Assembly (NCBI GenBank): GCA_034359265.1
Contig: CP136893.1
Location: 26,172,001-26,236,000 of the forward strand
Source of the DNA: Canna indica
Taxonomy: Eukaryota; Streptophyta; Magnoliopsida; Zingiberales; Cannaceae
Length of the DNA stretch: 64,000 bases
Direction of reading: 5' to 3'
How positions within the stretch are numbered: the first letter of the stretch is position 1; each line of letters opens with the position of its first letter. The position numbers were made by a program, and so were the translations under genes. Shown piece by piece: positions 23,370-34,602 of this stretch. Under the pieces are notes generated by a model, which made no database searches, was not told the DNA's origin, and worked only from the letters and a program-made list of their open reading frames with translations.

Positions 23370-23660
23370 TTTTAGTATACGAACTGATGGATTAAATTAT
23401 CGGTTATTTCATGTGAATATTCAACTTAGGAGCACGTAGAAAGCAAATAAGTGATCGCAGATAGAACTATGTTTTGATATTAAACCATGAAAGTTAGGAT
23501 TTCTACTCGTTGTCTTGTTTTTTTTTTTTTAAGAAAAGAGATCTGTATACCAACAAGAGGGTTGAAGGGTTCAAGGGGTAGAAAAAGAAGAGTAGAAATG
23601 CAATATAAGCAGAAGAAAAAAGGACAGCTGGGTTATAAACCAGTTCAACACGAACACACA
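23370..23660. repeat. Duplicated segment X, part 1 (second copy at 32395-32690)
   Basis: Shared words with the other copy: TGTGAATATTCAACTTAGGAG, GAAAGCAAATAA.TGATCGCAG, TTTTGATATTAAACCATGAAAG, GTAGAAATGCAATATAA and GGGTTATAAACCAGTTC. In this copy a LINE fragment and about 650 bp follow before the homology resumes at about 24655. In the other copy the two parts are adjacent. Confidence 0.88.
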
Positions 23661-23661
23661 C

Positions 23662-24012
23662 TAGCTAAACAAAGCATAAAAGTTGGATGTTGAAACTGCA
23701 GTTAAGTGTGTAGATGACCTCAAGCCTTGGAACGTTCTCAGGTTCCTCTCAATCCATACAAACCAGCACCAAGTCAATGTCAATCTGACTCGTAATTTGC
23801 GTGAACTCGAGTTCATTCTTGCAGGGAAATGATCACAGAATGTCACAAAACTTTGTTTCACAAGAGATAGAAATAGCTTCCCGTCTGTAGAAGATCAATA
23901 TGAGCAAGAGCGAGGTACCTATGTGTCTCAATACTCCCATCACAAAGGAGACAAGAGGCCTCAGAGGTGACGCCCCATCGAATGAGTCGATCTCGGGGTG
24001 GGTAGTCTCGCT
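23662..24012 (-). pseudogene. LINE (L1-type) reverse transcriptase 3' end, zf-RVT domain
   Basis: On the minus strand the frame gives RDRLIRWGVTSEASCLLCDG then SIETHRYLALAHIDLLQ, the zinc-binding region found at the end of plant L1 ORF2 proteins. A frameshift later, WCWFVWIERNLRTFQG appears, which normally follows it. A stop after about 50 codons and the shift show decay. No RT core is present upstream in the window. Confidence 0.8.
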
Positions 24013-24654
24013 GTCTTGGTGGACATCAATGATTGTATAGACGCGGTGGACATTGGTATTGCTTGGTACCTATGGTTTGTTTGCATATGCAGGCGCGCTG
24101 GACCATCTTGACATTACCATAAATTCTATAGGACATGGGGTGGAATTGAATGTTTTGATAACAAAAATTTAGTAGCACGGAAACATTTAGTGGTTGACTG
24201 TGCCAGGATTCCAGACATTCATGAACATAATATTGCCAGAGTTGGAGCTTGGTTATGGAAGTTGATACAAGGTTTGAGGGCCAGTGGACTGAACTTGTTT
24301 CCAACCATTACTTACAATGCAAGTATTGGCATGAGAGGGCAACAAATACCAAGCTACCACACATAGACGCTTATATGGGCAGGGCTGCAATATGTCATTA
24401 AATAAACACTTGGGTGTTGGATGACAAAACTTTAATTTGAGACTTGAAGTTGAATTAATGATGAGAGAATGAAGAATTATATAATGGGAAATTTATCCAA
24501 AACATTTTTTGTTTTTTGTTTTTCTGTCTTTTGTTTGTTGTTTTTCTTAGAGTGATCCGGCTTTTTATTTTTATTTTTATTTCCTTTTATAGGTAATCTC
24601 ATTCTCAAAATCCACCTTCCAAGGGATTTGGTTTTGGATCTTTTTGATACATAT
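24013..24654. other. Unassigned sequence
   Basis: No coding domain recognised. A poly-T/GTTTT-rich stretch at 24500-24550 is low-complexity. This stretch interrupts the duplicated segment, so it and the LINE end were probably inserted, or were deleted from the other copy. Confidence 0.4.
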
Positions 24655-25145
24655 TTGACTTCCACGGTATTGTATATAAATTATATTTTTTGTCCTCATA
24701 GTTCTCTCTGATTTTAATTTTAGTCATCATAATTTAAAAATTTTGATTTTAGTACCTACATTATATTTTTGTTTAGGAATTGGTCTCTGTTGTCACTTGA
24801 GGCTTAAACGGTGCTGACATGGCTAATAGTTCATGACTGGACATTGTTGATGTAGCGATTCTTTAAAATACACTAAAAGTATGAGGACTAAAATCAAAAT
24901 TCGAGTAAAGTGTGGGGACTGAAATCAAAATCTGAATAAACTATGCGGACTAAAACCAAAAAAAATTATGAATGGTCGAGACGAGTAGGAGCAGCTCCTG
25001 ATGGCAACTGCTCGACTCTTCCGCTTATGATATGATGCAGAACAACTTCACAATTTACTAAGTATGTATACGAATATTAGATACATACAACGCTAATATA
25101 ATATTTTAATTCGCTAGGGTGGATTTTGAAAAGTTATAAAAAAAT
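24655..25145. repeat. Duplicated segment X, part 2, with a foldback element (24675-24965)
   Basis: It pairs with 32690-33270: TTGACTTCCAYGGTATTGTA, CACTTGAGGCTTAAACGGTG and GCTCGACTCTTCCGCTTATG are shared. Within it, 24675-24965 has inverted ends built from TCCTCATAGTT on the left and AACTATGCGGACTAAAA on the right. In the other copy a tRNA-Tyr-like sequence stands where this copy has only AATTCGCTAGGG (about 25112). Confidence 0.82.
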
Positions 25146-25172
25146 TTCTTCTTTATCCTTCTTCTCTAAATA

Positions 25173-25478
25173 TAGAGAAAATCATGATTTTAATCCTCAT
25201 AGTTACTCGATTTTGATTAAAACACACTAAAAGTATAATGACTAAAATCAAAATCTGAGTAAATTATAATGACTAAAATCAAAATACGAATAAATTATGA
25301 GGATTAAAATCAAAATCTGAGTAAACTACGAGGACTAAAATCAAAATTCAAATAAGTTACGAGGACAAAAATCAAAATTCGAATAATCTATAAGAATTAA
25401 AATCAAAATTTGAATAAATTATGAAAATTAAAATCAAAATCAGAAAAAACTGCGAGGATCACAAGTATAATTTTCTGT
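25173..25478. mobile_element. Foldback minisatellite element
   Basis: The left end AGAAAATCATGATTTTAATCC and the right end GGATCACAAGTATAATTTTCT are inverted relatives of each other. Between them lie about eight units of roughly 30 bp: AATAAATTATGAGGATTAAA then ATCAAAATCTG. The same type recurs at 24675-24965 and 33303-34030. No transposase. Superfamily unknown. Confidence 0.65.
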
Positions 25479-26343
25479 TATTATTATTATCTAAGCAAAA
25501 TTAATGAAGATTTGACTCCAATTAGAAGGTCAAACAATGTGTTTTTGGATTGACTTAACTATAGGAAATTTTCTATTGATAATTAATAATTTTCAAATTA
25601 TAATTGCTATTCATAAAATTGTAGATCATGTTATATATAGTTTATGTTGACTGACAAAGAAATTAAGCCATAATTAGTATTCCTATTATTATAGTCATGC
25701 CATAGTTTATGTTGACTACGAAGAAAATTTTAGTCAAACCATATTGTCACAATTTGATATAAATTCTCATCAATATGTTTATTCTCTTAGAGTGGAACAG
25801 ATATTTCATTTCTTATTATATATTATCCCTAATTGAATAATTTATCCTTTATAGGGAAAAAAATTATTTATAATTTTGTCCTTTTTAGACTGAATATTGA
25901 GTAATTATAAAAATAAGAATCATAAAAATGCAAAATTAGTATATACATAGAGTTTTTTGTTCTCTATTAATTGAAAATGAGAAAAATAATTATCATTTTA
26001 AATATTAAAATTCACTATATCTGTAATTATCAATATTATTTTATTATACTTTTTTTGGTAATACATTTTAATAATATAATAATGTTATTTGTTTAGTACA
26101 TGCATTAGTTGAGATTTATTATTTGATTTTTTTTTAAAGTTACATTTTAATTTATTACTTATGGCAAAATCTTCGGTCACTTTCGAGTTTCGATCCCAAC
26201 CAAAATTAAAATTTTCATATCGGAAATTGTCCAGAATTCTAATTCTTGGTAGAAAACTATGAATGTTTGGTAGCAGTCTTCTAGATGATTGTTTTAATTG
26301 CTCATTCAAAAGTTTAGTTAGCAAATAAGAAATTTGATCTTAT
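25479..26343. other. AT-rich, no gene seen
   Basis: Long A/T runs without coding signal. It is the downstream flank of the LRR-kinase remnant on the minus strand. Confidence 0.5.
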
Positions 26344-26833
26344 AGTTCAAAGAGGTAGGCTAAATTCTGCGGCTCTTCAAGGATAGGTCCAGTCACGTCC
26401 AATGCATATACCTTCCTGAAATCACACATAAAATAAAGCACTAGTATTGCTAGTGTCATTAAGAAAAATAAAAATTTAGTAGCCTTGCTTATACATTAGA
26501 GCATTGTTGTGCAAATCATGTTCCAAATAAAAACAAAATTATTTAGATTATATAGAATATCGATAAGTTTACCACTTTGTTCTTAGTGAATCATAAAAAA
26601 GACTGAAAAATGTAAATAAGTTTAGTGCTAAAAGAAAATTTAAATGAGAATTTATAAAAAAATTGATATCATACACTTGAGTTATGTGGCAAGTGGTCTT
26701 GTTGAAACTGCCGTCACATTTGATTGTTGGGTTCAAGTTACTATCATACACTTGATTGTTGGGTTCGCCGCTGATATTCCAACTGACAAGGTCGTTTTCC
26801 CCCATCTTCCTAGGATGGTGTTCAACGTCAAAA
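26344..26833 (-). pseudogene. LRR receptor-like kinase N-terminal exons (At1g56140-like, malectin-LRR class), remnant
   Basis: Family members are plasma-membrane kinases with N-terminal leucine-rich repeats and a malectin domain. Minus-strand exon 26833-26677 reads LNTILGRWGKTT, then after a one-base shift WNISGEP, LNPTIKCDGSFNKTTCHITQ, and ends at CAA|GTGTAT. Exon 26415-26344 starts after TTTCAG and reads KVYALDVTGPILEEPQNLAY then LFEL and a stop. In the family these blocks are contiguous: a WNISGEP region, the CDCSFNNxTTCHIT block, then KVYALDVxGPIPxELxNLTYL. The conserved cysteine of CDCS is Gly here (CDGS). The rest of the LRRs, malectin and kinase domains are absent. Confidence 0.75.
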
Positions 26834-29308
26834 CTACAATTGCACGAAGTCAAATTAATTAGTGTTATACTTGCTCATGTAAATATTCATTTTTTCGACA
26901 TAACATTGCCATGTGGAGGTTTTGACTTGCCCTTTGCTTCTTTAAAACTTTTTTCTGAAGTTGCAAATAAAAGAACAACAGCCAACCACAGTCATACTCT
27001 GAGAAATCACTACAACAAAAGTGATAATTAAAGACAATCAAATTTATCTCTAAAAGTTAAATATTTATCTCTATAATTTTTAGAGACAAATAAAATTGTT
27101 CGTCTCTAGAGCTCCTGTCCTTAAAAGTATTAAGGACTTATAATATATTTGTATCTATAAATATTAATAGAGACATATATATTTGCCTATAATATATAAA
27201 TACTATTAAATGCACATAATATATTTGTCTCTAAAAATATTAGTGGAGATCTTTATATTTTCCTCTAAAAATATTAATAGAGATATTTTTATTTCTCTTT
27301 AATATATAAATACTATTAGGAGTATATTAATAATTGCCTCTAAAATTATTAATAGAGACATATATTTGTCTTTAATAAAAATAAATTTTATCATCTTTAA
27401 ATTATAAATTGGGCTAAATATTTTCATATTATATTTAATTAATGAATAATTTAATTTCCTATACAAATTAAGTAGAGGCAATAAATTTATCTAGAATTAT
27501 ATTATATTATATTTGTATTTTTTCAATCAACCAAGTAATCATTAATACAATAAGATCAAGAGTCGTGTATTTATATTTGTAATGCATTTTATACAACTTA
27601 AAATAAGAATTGTCCACGTACCAAAATTTAAAAGAAAAAAAAAAAAATTAGGCTCTTATCCAATCCCTCACATTCATCAATAAGCTCTGCATAAGGATTC
27701 ACCCCACATTCACCAAGATCCTTCAAGATTCACCTCACATTCATCAATAAGCCTTTATTATGTTCTTAAGTGCTTCAAGGTATAGTCACGATTTTGGGGG
27801 TCTAAGTAGACGATAAGATCATATAGAGGTGCATCTTGAGCACCCGAGCAACTTGAAAAACTCAATGAGCTATTCAAATACTTAAAAAAATTCGTATTGG
27901 TGAAACCAAAAAGAAATATTATAACAAACAAATGAAAAAAATTAGCTATTTTTAGTAAATAATGTGAATTCATAATGCGATGATAGACTAAACTTACCCT
28001 ACTTCCTCTTTCAAGAGACTCATCCATCGCTGATTCATTTAGTGAACTAATGGTTCTAACTAAGGTCCAAGTTTAAAAATATTATTCTAGATATCCAGAC
28101 ATCATACTAAATCAATTGGAGTATTATTCTTTTACTTGTCAACCAAGCTCCCTTTTAATAAAGGGATTGCTCGATTTAATAAAGGGTTTGACAAATTTAA
28201 AAATATTGCAATACTAGATCAACAAATTGAGATCTAGTAAATATCAACTCTTGAATCGTTGATAGAAGACCAACTAGAATGACAATACAAGTGATCAACA
28301 ATAGTTCCAATAATGAGATGATTGAGCCATAATTTAAGTACAATGATTTATATTCATGCCATGTAGAAAATAGAAATTGGGCATATTTTGGACCTTATCT
28401 AGTCTTTTAAATTCTAATAACGCACTGGAAAGAAAGATATTCAAATAAAGCATGCATACAATTACTTTGAATTACTTCTACCTAGTATGATAAAGATTAA
28501 TCTAAACCAAATGAAATAATGAGGTGAGTCTAAATTATGATTTTGGACTCTATGGTTGACACATGCTTTAGAACCTCAAGCATGGTTACAAGGCATACAA
28601 ATATGTGGGTATGCAGATTTAATATATAATTTAAAATTTTCCATCATCTTAAAAGTTTTTCTAAGAATATAAAATGCAATTAGATCATGGAGAAGATAAA
28701 GCTCATGTGCTAAACCTTACACATGATAGACCTTACACATATATCTAAGAATAAAATTGAACACTAGTGTGACATTAAGTACACGTCCCTGCTAAAACTA
28801 TAACAATAAGAAGATAACAAACATGTGAGTGGTTTTTCTAGCCGACTCTAATGGATTTACGTGCTGGAAGGGAAAAAGCATTTGCTGCAATGGCTGAGAT
28901 AAAGATTTGTCAATATAGTGTTGGTCAGAGAAGGCTTATATGGTGTAACAAAGTGTTTAGAGAATTTTCTAATAACTTGAACTCCACTAACATGCAAAAC
29001 ACACAACATAATGACGGGACGTATATGTCAACTTATTATTTAAATAATTGATTAAGGTAACATATGAATACTAGCATGCAAAATGGTACACAAGTTCTAA
29101 ATTTGTGTATATATAGTGTACATCAAATTTACCGATGTCGACTTGATTTTTCCCTTTAGTGATGTTGACATTGTCTATGGTTTATTCTTGCTCAGATATA
29201 TATATTTAATATATCTTATATATATATATATACGAAGATAGCACTCACGACAATAGATCTCAACACAAGTACACACCTTTAATACCAGAACAACTTCCAC
29301 CTGACATG

Positions 29309-29518
29309 TTATCCACTAGTTAGCACTAACACTCTTTGTAGGAGTACTCTGAGTGGAGCTACAATATGATATCCACCTCCAAGACCAAAGCCTCTGCCAT
29401 GGCTTAGTGGTGGAAGTTGGCTGCTGGTTGCATGGCAGCTCAAATCATCACCGTTCTCCAAGCCATTCATCTCAAGCTCGCCCTTTGGAGTCCAACCAAA
29501 CCTATATTGAGCTACCAT
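29309..29518 (-). other. Possible captured exon inside the CACTA element
   Basis: The minus-strand frame reads RFGWTPKGELEMNGLENGDD then LSCHATSSQLPPLSHGRGFG and continues with GGGY. Base composition is well above the AT-rich surroundings and the residue mix looks protein-like. I do not recognise the family. It could equally be non-coding. Confidence 0.3.
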
Positions 29519-30414
29519 TTTGTCCGGAATGCAAAATGGAAAATAAGGCGAATCTGAACCCTTAGCGTAAAATATATTTAATATGAATCTGAATCGTAAA
29601 ATATTAATATATTAAGCTAAGGGTTCTTGAGAAAGATATTAGATATTCTGTAAAATAGTTATATATCATACCAAATCAGGAAGCATGAGAAGAAAATTAA
29701 ATTATTATTAAATCAAGTACAAATATATTCTCTTAATTGACAATTTGTCTTTGGAGAAGAAAGACAATCTCGAGAATAAATGGTTAAAAAGAGATACCAA
29801 ACCAAACATTCTAAGGCAAAACAACCACACTCCATATCATTTGAAAACAGAATCGACATTCTAAGTAAACAAAATTTAACTAACTTGCATACATTATTTG
29901 TACTAACTTACATACTTTTATATTCATCAACTGATTCATCAACACTCATCAGTTTGACTAACTAGTATACATTGTTTGTACTATGGAACTAAAAAAAATC
30001 CAAATGCATAGGAAAAAATTGCATAAGCTTATGCCCCCATCAGTAAAAAAAACCTAGTTACTAATATTTGGAAATGAACTGATGTTTAGATTGATTAGAA
30101 AATGAACAAAATGATTAAAAGAAGAAAAAAGAAAAAGATTACAAGATGAAAGAAAGGAAAAAGATCTTGTGAAGTCTAGAAGTTCACTTTATCCAATAAT
30201 CCTAGGAATTAAAAAGAAAAATACACAAAACCTCAATTTCTTCTAAAACACTTGATGCTAAATTTCAATTGACAAATATATTTTAATTGTATGTCCACAA
30301 GTAGCACTCTTCAACCTTGATATATAAAGTTCTTCAGAAATTAAACATGTAATACAACATGTTCACAATTAAGAACATGTAATCCAACATACTTCAGAAA
30401 TAAGAACATACCTT

Positions 30415-30915
30415 ACCGGTTGTGGCACGACAGGGGATGCTCGGAACTGCGACGGGCGATGCCTGGAGATAGGATGTAGTTCGCCTGAGATAGGGCACTA
30501 ACAGTTGATTGTGATTAGGGATTTTGTTCCCTATCATGCAATAGGAAGGCGCGTGATTGCATGAGCAGGACAGAGATGTGAAGGCGCTGGAGAGAAAGGT
30601 GAGATGCGAGATCGAGAAAAGAAGAAGGACTGGGAGACGCGGGATCGAGAAAAAAACAAGGAACTAGAGGAATAAGGAGATACGGCCGGAGATAGGGTGC
30701 TGATGACCACGTCGATGAAAGGTACATTCGCATTTCGGCGATTGCACAAGCTAGTAGGCACGCGTGACGGCGATTGAAGCAGCGTGGGAGAGAAAGGGGC
30801 TGGGATTGTAGAGATGAGAAGCGGCGCAGAGAGGTGGGAGAGACGCGGGATTGGGAAAAAGAATGAGTGAAGAGGCGCGAGATTGGAAAAAATAACAAGG
30901 GAATTAAGGAATGAG
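30415..30915 (-). other. GC-richer block, possible captured 5' gene region
   Basis: Two overlapping minus-strand frames encode Ser/Pro/Leu-rich text, the usual product of a CT-rich 5' UTR or promoter (here seen as GAGA-rich on plus). It contains the repeated words GAGAAAAGAAGAAGGA and GCGCGAGATTG. No domain is recognisable. Confidence 0.3.
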
Positions 30916-31382
30916 ACAACCATTATTTTTCTTAATTTTAAGACACTTAATTACTTTTTAACCACATAAGAAACTTAGAGACCAAAATTTATTATAAATA
31001 TAATATTAGAGTCTATTTTCTTTATTTGCCTTTAAATTTTATATTTGAAGACAAATAATTAATATTTTTAAAATTTTGCCTCTAATCCAGGCTTTTATTG
31101 TAGCATCAACATAATTGTAAAGATTGTTCACCTACCTCAATACACCGAAGAGTTGCTATTAGGATAATAATGGATTGTCGATCATAAGCCGCCCTAAAAT
31201 CAGATGACCCCAATCTATTGAAAGTTCAACATTAATCTATTGAAATATATAGACTTACTACATATGACGAGAGATAAGGAAAAAGTGGAACAACATCTCA
31301 CCTCTAGAATATATATAACTCATTATAAATGTTATAATACCCATCACCTAACCTAATAAATCAGTTGAAAAGTGAACAAGTG

Positions 31383-32388
31383 GGGTGTGTGTTTGGTTAG
31401 ATGAAGTAAATTCATAAGGAACAAGAATAGACAAAGAATAGTATTATCTTGTTTGGTTGACATTGTAAATAGACCAAAAATATGATTATTTTATTTGGTT
31501 AGCATAAATAATAGATAAGGAATAGAAAGTTAAATGACCAAAATATCATTCTTAATAAAATTGAATATATTTACTTTGTTTGTTTAACATAAGGAATAAA
31601 TAATGAATTGAGAGAAAAATAATTAAAATATCCTTCTAAATATAATAAATTATATTCTAATGTATTCTAATTAATAACAACATAATAAAAATATGGATTA
31701 ATATAAAATAATTTATTAAATTAAAATAATAAAAACTATTATTTTATTTTATTTTCATAAAAAATAATTAAATATTCAAAAATAATTATTAAAATATCAT
31801 TTAATAATAAAATAATAATTATCTATTTAGCATATGCAATTATTAAAATTAATTTAACTATTTAATTTTTATATTCTTATTATAAATATTGAAGGACAAT
31901 ATAGAAAAATGACTCAAATGTTCTTCTAAAAATATAATAAAATATAATTTAATTTATTTTGATTAATAACAACATAATAAAATATGAATTAATGTAAAAT
32001 AATTCATTAGTTTAAAATAATAATAAAATATTTATTTTATGCTTATAAGAAACTAAATTTTCAAAAAAATAATTGTTAAAATAATATTTAATAATGATCT
32101 ATTTAATATATGTAATTATTAAAATTAATTTAGCATTTTAATTTTTTATATTTTATATAAAATTATAAATATTGAAGGAAGGAAAATGTCATATGGAATA
32201 GATAGAGAATAATATTCCTTAGGTTGAGGTAAGAAATAATATTCTCCGTTCATGGGGAATAGTATTCATTATCTATTCCTTATGACCCACATATTTCTTG
32301 TCTATAAGTTGCAACCAAACAAGAGAATAAATAGGACATAAGGAATCGTATTTCATTCTATATCTGTTTCATCTAACCAAACACTACC
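31383..32388. mobile_element. Large AT-rich MITE with TIR GTGTTTGGTTAGATGAA
   Basis: The left end GTGTGTTTGGTTAGATGAA (31387 on) and the right end, reverse-complemented, GTAGTGTTTGGTTAGATGAA form the TIR. GTTTGGTT words also recur just inside both ends (about 31450 and 32330). The middle holds a tandem duplication of about 290 bp (31615-31900 and 31905-32180). No coding capacity. The TIR style fits PIF/Harbinger or hAT MITEs; the target duplication is unclear. Confidence 0.7.
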
Positions 32389-32394
32389 TTAGTA

Positions 32395-32690
32395 CATGAA
32401 CTGATGGATTTGTGTGGAAGTTAAGCCATGAAAATAAATTATGGGTTATTGCATGTGAATATTCAACTTAGGAGTATATAGAAAGCAAATAATTGATCGC
32501 AGATAGAACTAAGTTTTGATATTAAACCATGAAAGTTGGGATTTTTGCTCGTTGTCTTATTTTTTTTATACAAAAGAAATTTGTATTCCATTCAAGATGG
32601 TTGAAGGGTACGGGGGGAGAAAAAGAAGGGTAGAAATGCAATATAAACAGAAGAAAAAAGGACAATTGGGTTATAAACCAGTTCCACATA
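32395..32690. repeat. Duplicated segment Y, part 1 (copy of 23370-23660)
   Basis: See 23370-23660. Here the homology passes directly into part 2 (32690-33270) without the LINE fragment. The segment starts right after the 31383-32388 MITE. Confidence 0.88.
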
Positions 32691-33165
32691 TTTGACTTCC
32701 ATGGTATTGTATAAAAATTATACTTTTGGTCCTCGTAGTTTTATCTGATTTTGGTTTTAGTCATCATAATTTAAATATTTTGGTTTTGGCCCCCACATTA
32801 TATTTTCGTTTAGGAATTGATCCATGTCGTCACTTGAGGCTTAAACGGTGTTGACGTGGCTAACGATTGTTGATTGGACATTGTTGACATAATGATCCTT
32901 TAAAACAAGCTAAAAGTATGGAGACTAAAATCAAAATTCGAGTAAAATGTGAGGACTAAAAATAAAATCCGAGTAAACTATGGGGACCAAAACCAAATAT
33001 TTTTTGTGAAGGGTCAAAACAAGTAAGAGCAGCTCCTGATGGCGACCGCTCGACTCTTCCGCTTATGATATGATGCAGAACAACTTCACAATCTGCAAAG
33101 TAGGTATACAATATTAGATATGTACAACACTCATATAAAATTTTAATTCTTCGACACTTGACACA
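32691..33165. repeat. Duplicated segment Y, part 2, with foldback element (32710-33003)
   Basis: It pairs with 24655-25112. The foldback ends TTTTGGTCCTCGTAGTTTTA on the left and TAAACTATGGGGACCAAAA on the right are inverted relatives and are better kept than in copy X. Confidence 0.82.
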
Positions 33166-33249
33166 CCAACCTTAGCTCAGTTGGTAGAGCAGAGCATTGT
33201 AGTTGATTTATACATCCTTAGGTCGTTGGTTCGAATTTGACAGGTTGGA
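33166..33249 (+). tRNA. tRNA-Tyr(GTA)-like gene with a short intron, possibly decayed
   Basis: 84 nt. The acceptor arms CCAACCT (33166-33172) and AGGTTGG (33242-33248) pair perfectly, with discriminator A at 33249. The D-arm/A-box TAGCTCAGTTGGTAGAGC is canonical, and the ATCCTTAGGTCG stretch and T-loop TTCGAAT (33230-33236) match plant tRNA-Tyr. Anticodon GTA is at 33199-33201, followed by about 11-12 extra bases, the usual plant tRNA-Tyr intron. Weak points: the 5' half of the anticodon stem is altered, and the T-stem/B-box ends in TT where CC is usual. It may be a pseudogene. Confidence 0.65.
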
Positions 33250-33302
33250 TTTTAAAAAGTTATAAAAAAAATTTCTGCTCGATCCTTCTTCTCCACATAT
33301 AG

Positions 33303-34030
33303 ACAAAATCATACTTTTAGTCCCCATAGTTTACTCAACTATGAGGACTAGCTAAAACAAAAATGCGAGTAAACAATGAAGACTAAAATCAAAATCTGAG
33401 TAAACTATGAGGATTAAAATCAAAATCCGAGTAAAACTATGAGGACTAAAATAAAAATCTGAGTAAACTATGGGGACTAAAACCAAAATCCGAGTAAACT
33501 ATGATGACTAAAACCAAAATTCAAGTAAACTATGGGGACAAAAATAAAATAAAAAATATGTGAAGGGTCGAAAGAGTAGGAGCATCTCTCGATGGTGACG
33601 CTCGACTCTTCCACTTTACTCCAAATATAGTGAAGTCGTTCTGCATCATATCCCCATAGTTTACTCGAATTTTGGTTTTAGTCCTCATAATTCACTCAGA
33701 TTTTGGTTTTAGTCCCCATAGTTTACTCGAGTTTTAGTTTTAGTCCTCATAGTTTACTCAGATTTTGGTTTTAGTCCTTATATTTTACTTGGATTTTGGT
33801 TTTAATCCTCATAGTTTATTCACATTTTAGTTTTAGTCCTCATAATTTACTCAAAATTTAGTTTTAGTCCTCATAGTTTACTCAGATTTTGGTTTTAGTC
33901 CTCATAGTTTATTCGAATATTGGTTTTACTCCTCATAGTTTACTCAAATTTTGGTTTTAGTCCTCATACTTTTAGTATGTTTTAATCAAAACCAAGTAAA
34001 CTATGAGGACTAAAAGTATGATTTTCTCTA
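33303..34030. mobile_element. Foldback minisatellite element, 0.73 kb, in inverted halves
   Basis: The outer ends AAAATCATACTTTTAGTCC (33306) and GGACTAAAAGTATGATTTT (34006-34024) are exact inverted copies. The left half (33340-33560) is a direct array of about 33-bp units (AAACTATGAGGACTAAAA then nCAAAATCnGAGT). The right half (33655-33985) is the same array inverted (about ten units). Between them is a non-repeat spacer with GCTCGACTCTTCC. The whole could fold into a long hairpin. Confidence 0.82.
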
Positions 34031-34259
34031 GACACCTCAAAAGTTACACCCCAACAAGCAAGCCTCTTCCTGAACCATAACCAGTCGAAGATGGATATTT
34101 TTGGAGGGAACATATGGATGTTGGTGGCTAGATTGCACTCTTAGGAGGGAATTTTGGTTGGCATGAACATACAATTTCACAACTTGGTGGACACACAAAT
34201 AATCGATGATCTAGACAACATACTCATACATTTGCAGGATTCAAATAACACAGACTCTT
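34031..34259. other. Unassigned, no gene seen
   Basis: A short unique-looking spacer between the foldback element and LTR fragments. No motif recognised. Confidence 0.4.
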
Positions 34260-34602
34260 TGTTGGCCTAAGGTTTTCTACCTTGGTTTTAATCTCGGTTT
34301 TGATGATAACAAACATGAAACTAATTGTTTCATTGAGAAATTCTTTCATGTTCCAAGTCGGTTAGCGCTCGACGTCCCCGATCAGAGAAATCAGAGAAAT
34401 CGGCAAGGACACTCGTCAACGCTTGAGATTGTTCGGAAAGTTAAAGTTTAGGTGTAGGATATCTAGCTTGTGTTGTAAATCCTCATGACAATGCATAAGA
34501 ACCCAAAAACCAATCTCGATCCCCGAAACACAAAAACTCAGAAAATTAAAAAATGCCTTAAAATGCACTAAGCCTAGGGAGCTCTTTGTAGGGTTATATA
34601 AC
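34260..34602 (+). mobile_element. Truncated LTR of the TGTTGGCCTAAG family
   Basis: It starts TGTTGGCCTAAG and follows the complete copy at 39349 for about 340 bp (GATGATAACAAA, GTTCCAAGTCGGTTAGC, GAAGTTTAGGT-like words, CTAAGCCTAGGGAGCTC). It is cut by the LTR starting at 34603. Possibly Ty1/Copia by LTR style; not proven. Confidence 0.8.

Larger units (their letters stand above)
27008..31105. mobile_element. CACTA-type element, about 4.1 kb, non-autonomous
   Basis: Left end CACTACAACAAAAG at 27008. The right end, reverse-complemented from 31105, reads TGCTACAATAAAAG, so its outer bases have decayed. Both subterminal regions repeat AGAGACAAATA / GTCTCTAA words (27040-27480 and about 30970-31090). 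No transposase gene was found. The 3-bp target duplication cannot be confirmed. Inside are mostly AT-rich DNA, a possible captured exon (29309-29518) and a GC-richer block at 30415-30915. Confidence 0.6.

Noticed and set aside
30515..30923. Two overlapping minus-strand Ser/Pro/Leu-rich proteins
   Set aside because: Two phases open at once over CT-rich DNA, with no start context or domain. More like a captured UTR.
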